Assembly (NCBI RefSeq): GCF_029784155.1 | Contig: NC_073692.1 | Location: 272,129,827 to 272,193,826, forward strand | Reading direction: 5' to 3' | Source: Uranotaenia lowii | Taxonomy: Eukaryota > Arthropoda > Insecta > Diptera > Culicidae | DNA length: 64,000 nucleotides | Shown here: one piece after another, positions 32,393 to 42,700 of the stretch | Layout of the letters: every line of letters begins with the position of its first letter | Position numbering within the stretch: position 1 is the first letter of the stretch | Translations under genes and position numbers: made by a program | The notes under the pieces: generated by a model | Told to the model about the DNA's origin: nothing | The model's database searches: none | Seen by the model: only the letters and a program-made list of their open reading frames with translations

Positions 32393-32697
32393 GTACAACT
32401 TTTACTTCAGAAAATAATATACCTAATTTAATTTGGTAGTGTGTTATTTGATTGTGTGAGATTTAAAAAAAGGATTCCTAAATGGTGTGTTAGAAGTATT
32501 AAGCAACAATAAGCCTTTAATATAAAATCATAAATAAGCAATAATGTGACGTGGTAATACGCGATGCTTCGAGTCTGATTTTGAAGAGCGTAGAAATTCG
32601 ACCTTGAGGTAAATACCATTCATTGGGGTGCAGAGTGCAGGTGCAATTTTCACAATTTTCACTTTACTCTTTGCTTCCATGTACATAAATACTAGCT
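32393..32697. other. AT-rich spacer, no gene seen
   Basis: Nothing recognisable. Confidence 0.5.
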
Positions 32698-32943
32698 TCG
32701 TTCAATGGTTGGTAAAAATCGGTTTCAACTGGTAGATGTTCATCGAGCCAATGTTTTGGCCGAAACTAATCAGGTCGTTGTTCAATGGAGCAAGTAGAAA
32801 CTAGTCGAAACCAATCCAGCTCGGCAGCGGGATTCGTTTCGACCTGGTAGAAATCGGTCGAAGTCAATTGGAAAGAGATAGGTGATAAACTGTCTATCCA
32901 TTTCTACTTGTTTCGACCCTTTTCAACCAGACTTCATTGAACA
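32698..32943. mobile_element. 246-bp MITE with GTTCAATG ends
   Basis: GTTCAATGGTTGGTAAAAAT at the left and TTTTCAACCAGACTTCATTG-AAC at the right are imperfect inverted repeats. The interior contains several GTCGAAAC/GTTTCGAC blocks in both orientations. Non-coding. Confidence 0.6.
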
Positions 32944-34851
32944 GACATACTATTTTCCATGTACTATGAACTGTGCTTTGAAAAACTGGTGCAAGAACTG
33001 TTGAGCAAATTAGTTGTAAACATTTCGATTTTATTTTTTTTAATAAATTGTTTTGTGTATTGTTTTGTTATTTTATAACGAGAGCCCCGACACACTTCCG
33101 TTTCGTTAGCGGGTGGCTTAAGCGCCACTTCCTTACGGAAGACCACCCACCTAGTCTTGGTTTGCCCAGCTGAATGAGACTCGGACGTGAGTTCCTTTTT
33201 TGGTTCCCTATTTTGGGAAAGAAGCAGAAGGGTCTCTGAAAAGGGATCCGTACTTCGGCTTCGAATTCGAATCCGCCCCGAAAACGAGAACAGCCCGCAA
33301 AATCACGGAAAGGGGGATTATTCGTTGTTCGCTAAAAAGTTGAACTAGAGAAGTCTGAAAACTAACGGACGAATTCCCACCCTCTTAACTTGCCCAGGAA
33401 TGAGAAAAGACCGTGATTGGATTCGCAGCCAATCACCGCTGTAAAGAAAGCAAACGCAACAACGAATAACCTGTGACCCCCTTCCCAATGCCCCAATTAT
33501 GTCATCATCCCTCTAGTGTTTCCGGTCCGAAATACCTGAGACGGTTTAGTTAGGTACATTCATTGGATCCTTTTTATTTCGGACTCTACTGTCGTGTGTT
33601 CGTTTTACAAAGTTGTGTGTCTGTTTCGATTTTCTACTGCTAGTGCTGGTGGAAACGCTTGGTGTCTCATTCGATATACGGTGCGCTCGATCATAAGATT
33701 TTCCCCATACAAATGATTTGCATTTTCCTTGCGGGGGTGGAAATAGGCTACTTTTCCGGCTCGCCAATCCAAAACAATTCGATTGCACGTCCCAAAAATG
33801 TCATAGGACGAAATTTGTAAATTGCAACTCAAGCGGCTATAGTTGCATGCCGTTCAGAATAATGTCATGTACATAACAATTGCTAATCAACAAAGTTGGC
33901 CATGGGTGAGTACTCACATTTGCTGCTTATTCAGATGGGGGTTTTGGAGAAGTCTATCCCCTCATTTTTTGGCTCCTCGGCGGTTTGATGCTGTCGCAAC
34001 CTCCTAGTAATGTGCTGGTGCTGGGCGAACGGCTGATGGAATGTCCATGCAGGTAACTATGGCTGAACGCGTGGTAGGATCTAATGTGATCCCACGCGTT
34101 CAGCAAAACTTTTTGCTAAGTTCTCCCGGCTTCCACTGCTGGTTGAAGAATTTCCAAATCCAAAATTGCTGTCGCGTGTTGAAGAGCTGATGACGAATTC
34201 AAATTAAGGTTTTTTCGCTTCGATTGATTGAACTTCGCTGACCAATTACCCTATGTGGCGTTGTCCGCACTCTGGATATGACGTATCGATCCCGGCGGGC
34301 TTCCTTGTCGTCTCGGCGGGGTTATCGGCTTGGCTCGGTGAGATGAACGTGTGCGACGGGCTCTTTGAGGAGGTTGTAGTGGGCGCCTCAAGTCTGTCGC
34401 GATGATAGTGGGTGGTTCTTATTGTGTGACAATGCACAAGCGTTTTCTCACCTTACCTATCAGAGTATAACCTTTTCTCGGCTTTAAAAAGCTTGTCAAC
34501 ACTACAATTCCTTGCACTTTTTAGCCTTAGTGTAAGCTAAGCGTGAAACAAAAAGAGGCTAATTAATAATTGGAACACTGGTCCACGGATCACAGATTGG
34601 ACTAAGAAAATGTACCACGCGAATTAAACGGTCTTCACCCAACTGAACTACAAGATTAAGTGATTCAGGAAGTCGCATTGGCAATCAGCCTTCCTGAATC
34701 TAGTTCAACTTCGTACCGGAACTGCCCGATACGAAGACCTAATCGAGAAGTTAAACAAACAACTCTCTTTTCCGCGATTTTACAATGCAGCCTTGTCTTC
34801 CCCTTCCGAACCCGAGTCCAAAGACCAAACCTTTTCTCTTCCAAACCTAGG
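32944..34851. other. GC-richer non-coding stretch, with a stem-loop at 33107-33153
   Basis: The region 33070-34450 is noticeably less AT-rich than its surroundings and could hold host regulatory or 5' UTR sequence. A hairpin with GGGTGG/CCACCC and CTTCC/GGAAG stems lies at 33107-33153. Open frames on the minus strand (33546-33788, 34246-34437) have no recognisable motifs. Confidence 0.35.
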
Positions 34852-34998
34852 TGCACAAAGGCATCCCGAAAGAGGTCATTCACCTGGTGCACAACAAGCT
34901 TGCGGTCGGTGATCATCTGGAAGATGACTCTCTAAACCATACTTTCTACTTCGAAAATGTGTCGGGTGATCGAATACATCTACAGGCGCGCTTCTGAT
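34852..34998 (+). other. Possible exon following a splice-acceptor-like site, unrecognised
   Basis: After TTTTCTCTTCCAAACCTAG an open frame reads VHKGIPKEVIHLVHNKLAVG, then DHLEDDSLNHTFYFENVSGD, and stops at 34996-34998. The translation looks protein-like (balanced composition), but I cannot assign a family and no partner exons were found. Confidence 0.25.
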
Positions 34999-36781
34999 AT
35001 TAATGATGATCGAGTTAATGATTATTTCAGGGTGGTACCTTGCAGGATGATTTAGTCTCTCGTTCAGTTGAATTGAATCTTCTAATTTTCGTTTTAATTA
35101 AATGTTTTGATTTGTGTTGATTTATTATTAATTAATTTTATTATTAACGTTTCATTTTATTCAATTCCGCCCATTACTCTAACTTGATTTCAATGTTTTT
35201 ATTTTGTTGGTATCCTAGTCAATAATGGTCCGTTACAATTTTAACAACAATTTAAAAGGATTACTGAAATTTAAAAGAAAATAATAATCTGCAGTCGGAA
35301 CGAGACAGAATTAAAACTTCATGTAGGTACAAAAAAAAATCAAAATCAATATGTATTCTATGCTTTCAGGTTTGCAGGTGAAAATATTGTCGATGCAGCT
35401 GAAATCCGAAGTTTTCGCGCTGGTGACTGCCAACCAGCGACGATGAAAAATTTTGCAAACACCTCGACAATCGACAACTCTTTCTTTTGTTTGGTTCCGA
35501 CCGTTCCGACACTTGAAAGATGTTTGAGCGAAAATATAATATAGAGCAGGTATACGACATCCAATCAATTTAATTTTTCAACATTGGGATAAACCAAGTA
35601 TAACTGAAATTTCAAAGACCAATGTATGGTTAAAAATTGAATGTTCTGCTAAATTCAATGGACTTTCATGTTCGAAGTGTTTTATAACCTGATATCAGGC
35701 TTAGATTTTTTGAAGACTTAATCTTATGAATAATTTGCACACTTACCTTAATGGACAATACAGCAATCGTCGAGTAATATTGCTTTATCTTGTTTTAATC
35801 ATTGAATGAGCTGCACTACGTCACCATGTCCGTAGAAATTGAACATTTGTTCCAAAGTTGATATGACTGTAAATTTGTGAAAGAAGCTTTACTTTTTATT
35901 CGAAATGTTTACCTTATAAAACTTACCTTGCTTCAGGATCACTCAGATTATTTTTCATAAATTTTTATACACAAGGTAACATTCACAAATCCTTATAAAC
36001 TCGTGCATTGGAAAGTTTGGCCATACTTTAATGATAAATTTCTTTTCGTTGTTAGTTGAATAATTCCACATCCACATTTACCGGGTGTTTAAAACTCCGC
36101 TTTTTGCAATGCATTTGTATCAGAAGTCACTGCACAAACTGCATACGATTATGAACAACAAATCAATCTACTACTAGCGCCATAATGGAAAACGCTTCGA
36201 CTGAACTCATTAAAACTGATAGACATAATTTTATGTTTTCCGTCACACAGCTTTAAATTCAAGATTTTAACTTTAGATGCACAATGATGTAAAATTCGAT
36301 TCGTATTGCTTCAAGTTTCAGTTTATATCCTGAGATTTGAAATCATCCATGTATGTGTGTATTTTATGTTCGAAAAGATGTAAAATTAGATTTTTTCTTG
36401 AATAGATCAAAAGAAATATAGGTGCTTAAGCGTTTCTGTCCAGTCTAATTTTCATAATTTTTTGGTGTGTAGGGTCAGGTTACCCTGAATTAAGGGTCAA
36501 GTCTCCTTTAGTAAAGAATAAAGTCTCTTGTAACTTGAAAAATAACACAATTTTTTAAGTCTCACGAAAATGCTTCTAGTTCATCTTTGAGTTCATGCAT
36601 CGCTCGTACTTTTGGATCATATAAACTTGAAATTACACGCTATCAGAAAATGCAAAAGACGACGAGTTTTTAAATTCCCCCAAAAAGATATGATGAAAAT
36701 AAGAATCGGGGATCAAGTATCCCCATTCTCCCCTACATATTCTTTACTTGATTCTAATTCTGAGTCCTTAGTCTTTATTCC
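34999..36781. other. AT-rich stretch, no gene seen
   Basis: Contains a block at 36229-36475 that seems a diverged relative of the repeat at 26518-26830. No coding sequence recognised. Confidence 0.4.
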
Positions 36782-36940
36782 TGTCAAAATCGAAAATCGA
36801 AGCAATCGTTTCAAATTTAAAATCTGTCTAAGCAGTCATTGACTAAAAACCACATGTAAGTATTCGCATTCCATTAGTTACTGTTCTAGAATAAAGTGGT
36901 AATTAATAGTAGGTACATCCAAAGTTTGTTTGTTTCTGGA
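36782..36940 (+). repeat. 5' LTR of a decayed Ty3/gypsy element
   Basis: Starts TGTCAAAATCGAAAATCGAA and continues CAGTCATTGACTAAAAACCA to about AAAGTTTGTTTGTTTCTG. The same sequence, split by a LINE, is found at 50367-50428 and 56111-56210 after the pol gene, with several differences, so the element is not recent. The exact 3' edge is uncertain. TTGGCGACGAGG at about 36962 is the usual leader and primer-binding neighbourhood of gypsy elements. Confidence 0.75.
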
Positions 36941-37020
36941 AGCATCTGGAAGACATATCAATTGGCGACGAGGACACTTCTGGAATTCAAGTACTCATCC
37001 AGAATTGAACCCGAGGAAGA

Positions 37021-38060
37021 ATGGCAGCAAAACAGGAACTCCAAGCAGCGATTTTGCAGATGACAAAACTTCTCCAGCGGTTGGCCGTTCCACAAGCAGC
37101 AAACCCAGAGCAAGCGTTGGAATCGCTGTCCACCAACATCGACGAGTTCAGGTTCGATCCGGAGAACGGCACCACATTCGAAAAATGGTTCGCCCGTTAC
37201 TCGGATTTGTTCGAAAGCGACGCACGCAGTCTCGATGATGCAGCAAAGGTTAGGCCCCTGCTCCGAAAACTGGACACGTGTTCCCACGGTCGCTATGTGA
37301 ACTACATACATCCTTCCTCAATTGCCAAAGGCCATCCCTTTTACTGACACCATCAAGACACTGGAAAAGATCTTCGGTAGGCAAAAATCCGTTTAAGCAA
37401 GCGCTACCAGAGGGCCGTTTAAATGTTACGTAACGCAATTTTTGGGAATTTTCAACCCCCCCTCCCTCCTACGTAACACATTCGTCTCAAAACTTCTAAG
37501 CAAAATCCGCAAATCGTAACAAACAGCAATACCCCCTCCCCCCTCCCCTAAAATCGTTAAGTAATATTTGAAGGGTCCCCTACAGCTGGTAAAATCGGAA
37601 GCTGACGACATCATTTCCGACGGCGGCCAAGTCAACAGAGCATGCGAAGAGTTTGAGATTCAAAACTTGAGCATCGACCAATTCAAATGCTTGATTTTGG
37701 TCTGCGGTCTCAAAGCACCCCGTTACGCAGACATTCGAGCAACACTGCTTTCCCGCATCGAAGGAGGAACGAACGAAACTCCGGTGACAATTCAGACTCT
37801 TATCGACGAGTTGTAGCGAATTGTCCATCTCAAGTCGGACACCACGATGATAGAACATCCATCAAGTTCGAACAAATCGGTCCACAGCATTTCGGAGAGG
37901 AAATCCGGCATCCAACAACGTCCATCAAAAACGGAAAGTATGTCCACACCTTGCACTCCATGCATTTTGTCCGCGACTGTCTTTTTTCCGAACATCTCTG
38001 CAAGGCATGCAACCGCATCGGTCACAAAGAAGGCTACTGTGGCTGCATGAGGAAGTCAGT
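37021..38060 (+). pseudogene. Ty3/gypsy gag, broken
   Basis: The gag starts at ATG 37021 (MAAKQELQAAILQMTKLLQR). It covers a capsid-like region (EFRFDPENGTTFEKWFARYS and LLRKLDTCSHGRYVNYI), then frameshifts at about 37330. It is interrupted by a short inverted-repeat element at 37411-37580 and resumes with LVKSEADDIISDGGQVNRAC and LSIDQFKCLILVCGLKAPRY. It meets a TAG stop at 37814-37816, then shows, in another frame, the zinc knuckle C-x2-C-x4-H-x4-C (CKACNRIGHKEGYC, about 38000-38040). Protease and the first part of RT, which should follow, are missing. Confidence 0.8.
37411..37580. mobile_element. 170-bp MITE with ACGTAACG arms, inside gypsy gag
   Basis: The left arm AGGGCCGTTTAAATGTTACG and the complement of the right arm GGGGACCCTTCAAATATTAC are imperfect inverted repeats. 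The centre is C-rich (CCCCCCCTCCCTCC) and the right part T/C-rich. This pattern is widespread in insect genomes. It splits the gag ORF of the gypsy element. Confidence 0.75.
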
Positions 38061-38064
38061 AGAG

Positions 38065-38383
38065 TGTCCATTTCCCGGCCATTTAAGCGTTCCCGGGAAT
38101 CAGAAAATCTGACGATCCTTTTCCCGGGAATTCCCGGGATCGCGGGAAAAATTTAAAATGAAGCTTGCAGCATTAAGATTTTTACCATCTACTGCGTACG
38201 AATCCTTAACGTGGTGTTATAGAGTTTCATTCTCTGGCCAAAAAAACTAAAACGAAGAAGAAGAAGAAGAAGAGAATCCTTAACGATATGGTATTTTTGA
38301 ATTTTAGGTAGTGAAATTGCAAAACTTTTCAAACTTTTTTAATGCCTTCAAAATTCAATAAGCAAACCCAAGACCCAAAAACT
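38065..38383. other. Unclassified insert with CCCGGGAATTCCCGGG palindromes and a GAA microsatellite
   Basis: Follows the gag zinc knuckle and precedes the Tc1 terminal repeat. Contains TTCCCGGGAATTCCCGGGAT (about 38130) and (GAA)n at 38251-38273. No coding sequence. Probably another small element or satellite-like piece inserted in gypsy. Confidence 0.4.
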
Positions 38384-38760
38384 AAGTAAGGCTATGATCA
38401 TTTAGTATCCGGGCACTTTATTTTGGTGATAGCTGCGCTAATAGAGCTCGGATATGCAAAAGTAGCGTTGTGTTGGTTATGAAAAGGACTATCTTGCCTA
38501 TTTTTGATAGATTTTTAAGTTAACGTGTGTATGAGATATTTACTATGCAAAAAGACATGATAAAAATAATTTTGCACAAATTTGCTCCTTTTGCGCATTT
38601 TGTGCCTCGAAAATTCTTCATTGTTGACTCGAAAGCTCATGAAATGTTGATTTTTTCTGATTTTTTTTCGTACCACATGGTTATTAAGTATAAGGAGCCA
38701 CTCTAGGATCCACGCGAAGCTCAAATCAACCATCGGAGTGCAACTCTTGATCTTAAATAT
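38384..38760 (+). mobile_element. Left arm of a Tc1/mariner element split by BEL
   Basis: Its terminal repeat AAGTAAGGCTATGATCATTT followed by AGTATCCGGGCA is exactly complementary to the right end at 47416-47447. The arm is non-coding as far as I can read. The element inserted between gag and pol of the gypsy copy and was later split by the BEL element at 38760. Confidence 0.8.
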
Positions 38761-39752
38761 TGTTGGCAACTGGGAGCACTGCCAACTTTGAAGCGGCGCG
38801 ACATTTTCGACGCCAAATACTAAACTGCAGTTCAGCGGCCAGCCGCGACGCTTTCCCGTTTGACAGCTACGAGTTCCGGGAAAAAACTTACACCACCCAT
38901 TCAAGAAGAGTCAAACAGATAGCTTTATTTCTATTCTTCGTGATTAAAACTATATCTACCTATTTAAACTACAATTGAAAAAAACTACCTAACCTAAGCT
39001 AAAACTATTGCCGAACCAAGTGCAGTGAAACAAACGAACGATAACCAGACAGTGGCACGTAAACAGGTTTGTGAATCCTGCCCTACACGAAATGTTGTGT
39101 TGTGCTAACCTCAATTTGTCTACGCATCACTAGCTAGTTTTCAGTGAGACCTTTTCGGATTCATCCGGCCCAGTGTAGAGCATAGTACTGTGCTAAACAA
39201 CAACGTGTTCCATCCAGCGCTTTCTAGCTCGACTATTGTTCCGGCTCTTCCAGCCTAGTTCATAGAACTTAGCCTTCTCAAGCCGCATCCGAGTAACAGG
39301 TTAAATAGAATGTCGCTACATGCTAAACGATCATGCTAACCTTTATCCTTCTCAGCAGCTCGTGAATCGTTTCGGCTCATCCAGCCAAGTTTATCGAACT
39401 TAGCCTTCTCAAGCCGCGTCCGAGTAACAGCTCGTGAATAGTTCCGGCTCCTCCAGCCAAGTTCCGAGAACTTTGCTCTATCAAGCCGTGTAACACTATC
39501 AGGTTAGCAATTCCCGCTGCATGCAAAAACGGTTCATGCTAACGCTTTCTTTCATTAGCAGCCTTGGTCAGCTTTGCCTAGAATCGTTCCGGTTGTAGGG
39601 AAATCGACTCGAAACACTGATTTTGTAAGTCAAATTACTATAAAACTAAAATTATGTCATCTAACCAAAACTCAATAAATTACAGCTTGAAGCTGCTTTG
39701 CTATCAAGACCGGTGTCCTTTTCCCCTCCTCCCCTACATACAACTCGGAACA
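38761..39752 (+). repeat. BEL/Pao 5' LTR (992 bp)
   Basis: Begins TGTTGGCAACTGGGAGCACT and ends ACATACAACTCGGAACA (TG...CA). It has the same length as the 3' LTR (45875-46866) and I saw no difference between them by eye. Flanking AATAT at 38756-38760 and 46867-46871 is the 5-bp target duplication. Three tandem units of about 73 bp with consensus CGGCTC-TCCAGCC-AGTT...TCAAGCCG lie at 39226-39300, 39358-39430 and 39431-39503. An AATAAA lies at 39670. I could not identify a primer-binding site after the LTR. Confidence 0.95.
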
Positions 39753-39784
39753 TTCTTCAAGAAAATCATCATCCATCGCGGGAG

Positions 39785-42700
39785 ATGGCAACTGCGAACG
39801 ACGATGCACCATCTCCAGCGACACCCAATGATGGAGTTTCCAACTGCGTGGCGTGTAATCTCCCTGATTCGGCAGGGAACATGGTGCAGTGCGACGTATG
39901 CGATGATTGGTACCATCTAACCTGTGCAGGAGTTACACCATCCATTGAGTTCCGCCCTTGGTCCTGTCCAAAATGCCAGCCAGCGCTCAGCATTCACAGC
40001 AGTGCGACCGCTTCCAGTAAACGTTCCCGAAAGGTTCAGCTACAGCTGGAGCAATTGGAGGAAAACCGTAACTTAGAGCTTAAGGCTCTACAGATCCGCT
40101 TGGAAGCAATCGAAGCCCAGAAACGACTGGTCGATGCGAAGTACAAACTTTTGCAATCCACCGTCAACGATGTGGATGAAACGAACAACACTCAGAGCCG
40201 GGTGAACAGGAGGATTAGTCGTCAGCTAACGACTGATTGGTTGGAAAGCATATCTGATGTCGTTGTAACTCCCGAACGTGCTCCAACCAATGATGCAACT
40301 TTTCCGACGGTCCCTACAGGCCAGCTGAACGGTCCAACTTCTAACACACCTCCGACTAGTTCAAACCAACCTATCGCTGGTTCAACTTTCCCCACAACCA
40401 GTGGTCGGAGCATCAGTGATACTCATCTACCGACCTGGTTGGTCGTTCCGGATTCAGCATCTACCCAAATTTTTCCCGCTGTTTCGGAAGCCAACTTGGG
40501 TCAACGGATGCAGCAGTTGTCAACCGACAACCATGGTGGAAAGAGAAGGTCAGCAGTCCAATTTGCCGATAAGATAGCCACGGTAGGAGCTCCCGAACAA
40601 CAATATCATCGAAATCCAGCCGGTTTCTTTCCCCATGGCGAGCAGGTTACACCAATTCCACGTGCGCCATCCCAGGACCGTGCGCCTGTGCCTCACCCCC
40701 CTCAAGACAAGTATAAAAGAAACCAACGTCAAGGTAAGACCGTTCCTAATTCTCTTCGCCTAAATTCCGATCAATGTAATGAGCCCCATGAGTCCCTGAT
40801 ATCACAGTTGGGACATTGCCCCCCAAGCGAGTACGCAAATATCACCCAACATATGAATAGTTTTTCGCCTACCCCATCTCAACTAGCAGCACGTCAGGTT
40901 ATCGCCCGGGATCTCCCTATCTTTTCAGGGGACCCGGAAGATTGGCCAGTATTTATTAGCCATTATACTACCTCCACTTTAGCCTGTGGCTACAACCCGG
41001 TTGAAAATTTGACTCGTCTTCAACGTTGCCTCAAAGGAGTAGCACTTGAATCGGTGCGAAGCAGCTTACTTCTGCCCGATTTAGTGCCTGAGATAATTGA
41101 CACGCTACGCTTTCGTTTTGGCCGACCTGACCTGATAATTAATGGCCTTTTACAAAAACTTTGGAATATTCCTGCCCCCAAAGCTGAAAAATTAGAATCC
41201 CTGATAGAATACGGCACAGCCGTTCAAAATTACTGCGCTCATCTGGAAGCATCTGATCAAAACGCCCATCTGTCAAATCCATCATTGCTCGCCGCGTTAG
41301 TGAACCGTTTGCCGGTCGATTACCAAATGCAGTGGTCAGCATATACAGACGACAACAGTGAAGTGAGCTTAAAAGAATTTGGTGAATTTATGAAAATGTT
41401 AATGAAACGAGCAAGCAAAGTTACTTCTTCGAAAATATGTGTTGTACCCAGTCGGCTTGAGGAACGGACTCGGCCAAAGCGAGGAGCTTTACACGCGCAT
41501 ACCGAGAGCAGTCACCCAGCCAGTAACCACAGAGAGAGGAGATGTAGCATGTGCAGCCGGAACCACCAACTGAAGGAATGCGACGAATTCAAAGCGCTCA
41601 CCCTTGAAGGACGCAGGCGAGTCGTGGAGCAAGAAAGACTATGCCGCAATTGCCTGAATTTCCACGGCCACCGACCTTGTCGTTTGAGTGGATATTGCAA
41701 TGTTAATGGTTGTACAGTCCGCCACCACCCTCTTCTCCATTCCATCGGGGGTCAGCAGATGCAGAATAATGCAGGCGAATCTTCAGTACGTTCAAACGAT
41801 CATCAGTCCAACTCCAATGGTCGTGGACCATCCGCTTTCGAACCCAGTCCGCCCGCCGACATCCACGTGCATCGAAGTTTTCCTCAAGTTTGCCTGCTTC
41901 GCTTTGTGCCGGTCACATTACACGGTAAGGGAAATCTGAAAATTGACACTTTCGCTTTCCTGGATGATGGTTCATCACTCACGCTTATCGAAGAAAAACT
42001 GGTTGATGAACTCGGTTTGCAAGGACAACCACGAACACTCTGTTTGAAATGGACGGGCAATAAGACGAGAACGGAACATGGCTCCAAGGTGATTGAGCTT
42101 CAGATATCCGGAACCGATCAACGGCATCATAAACTACAAGATACTCGCACAGTCAAAGAATTAGCTCTTACCCCACAAACACTAGACTTTGGTACATTGT
42201 CGGCTTCATTTCGGCATCTACGAGGACTTCCGATAGCGAGCTACAGGAATGCAATTCCTCGTGTTTTGATAGGGGTTAACAACCTTCATTTGACCGTTCC
42301 GCTTCGTACAAAAGAAGGTCAGCCGCAAGACCCAATAGCTACTAAAACAAGGTTGGGATGGTGTGTCTACGGAGGAACAGGATATCAAGATACATCTTTG
42401 TACGTGCACCGTTGTAGTTGCTCTGGTGATGATGCATTGCACACTGCTGTTCGGAACTATTTTGCTTTAGAAGACGTGGGGATAACCGGGACAGCCATTC
42501 TAGAATCTGAGAACGATAAACGGGCCAAGAGAATCCTTGAAGAGCACACAAGTCGCCAAGGTGATAGATTCCAAACTGCCTTACTTTGGAAGTCCGATTA
42601 TTATGAGTTTCCTGACAGCCGTTTTATGGCTGAAAAACGTTTCGAGTGTTTAGAACGTAAGCTTAAACGAAACCCAAAGATGATGGAAAACGTTACTAAG

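Noticed and set aside
33107..33153. Structured non-coding RNA gene
   Set aside because: Only one short hairpin with GGGTGG/CCACCC and CTTCC/GGAAG stems; no known RNA family or promoter elements recognised, so kept only as a note.
38515..38904. 129-codon minus-strand ORF crossing the BEL insertion point
   Set aside because: It spans a transposon junction (38760/38761), so it cannot be an ancestral gene.
38760..38978. 72-codon ORF repeated at 45877-46092
   Set aside because: Lies in both BEL LTRs; a by-product of the duplicated LTR.
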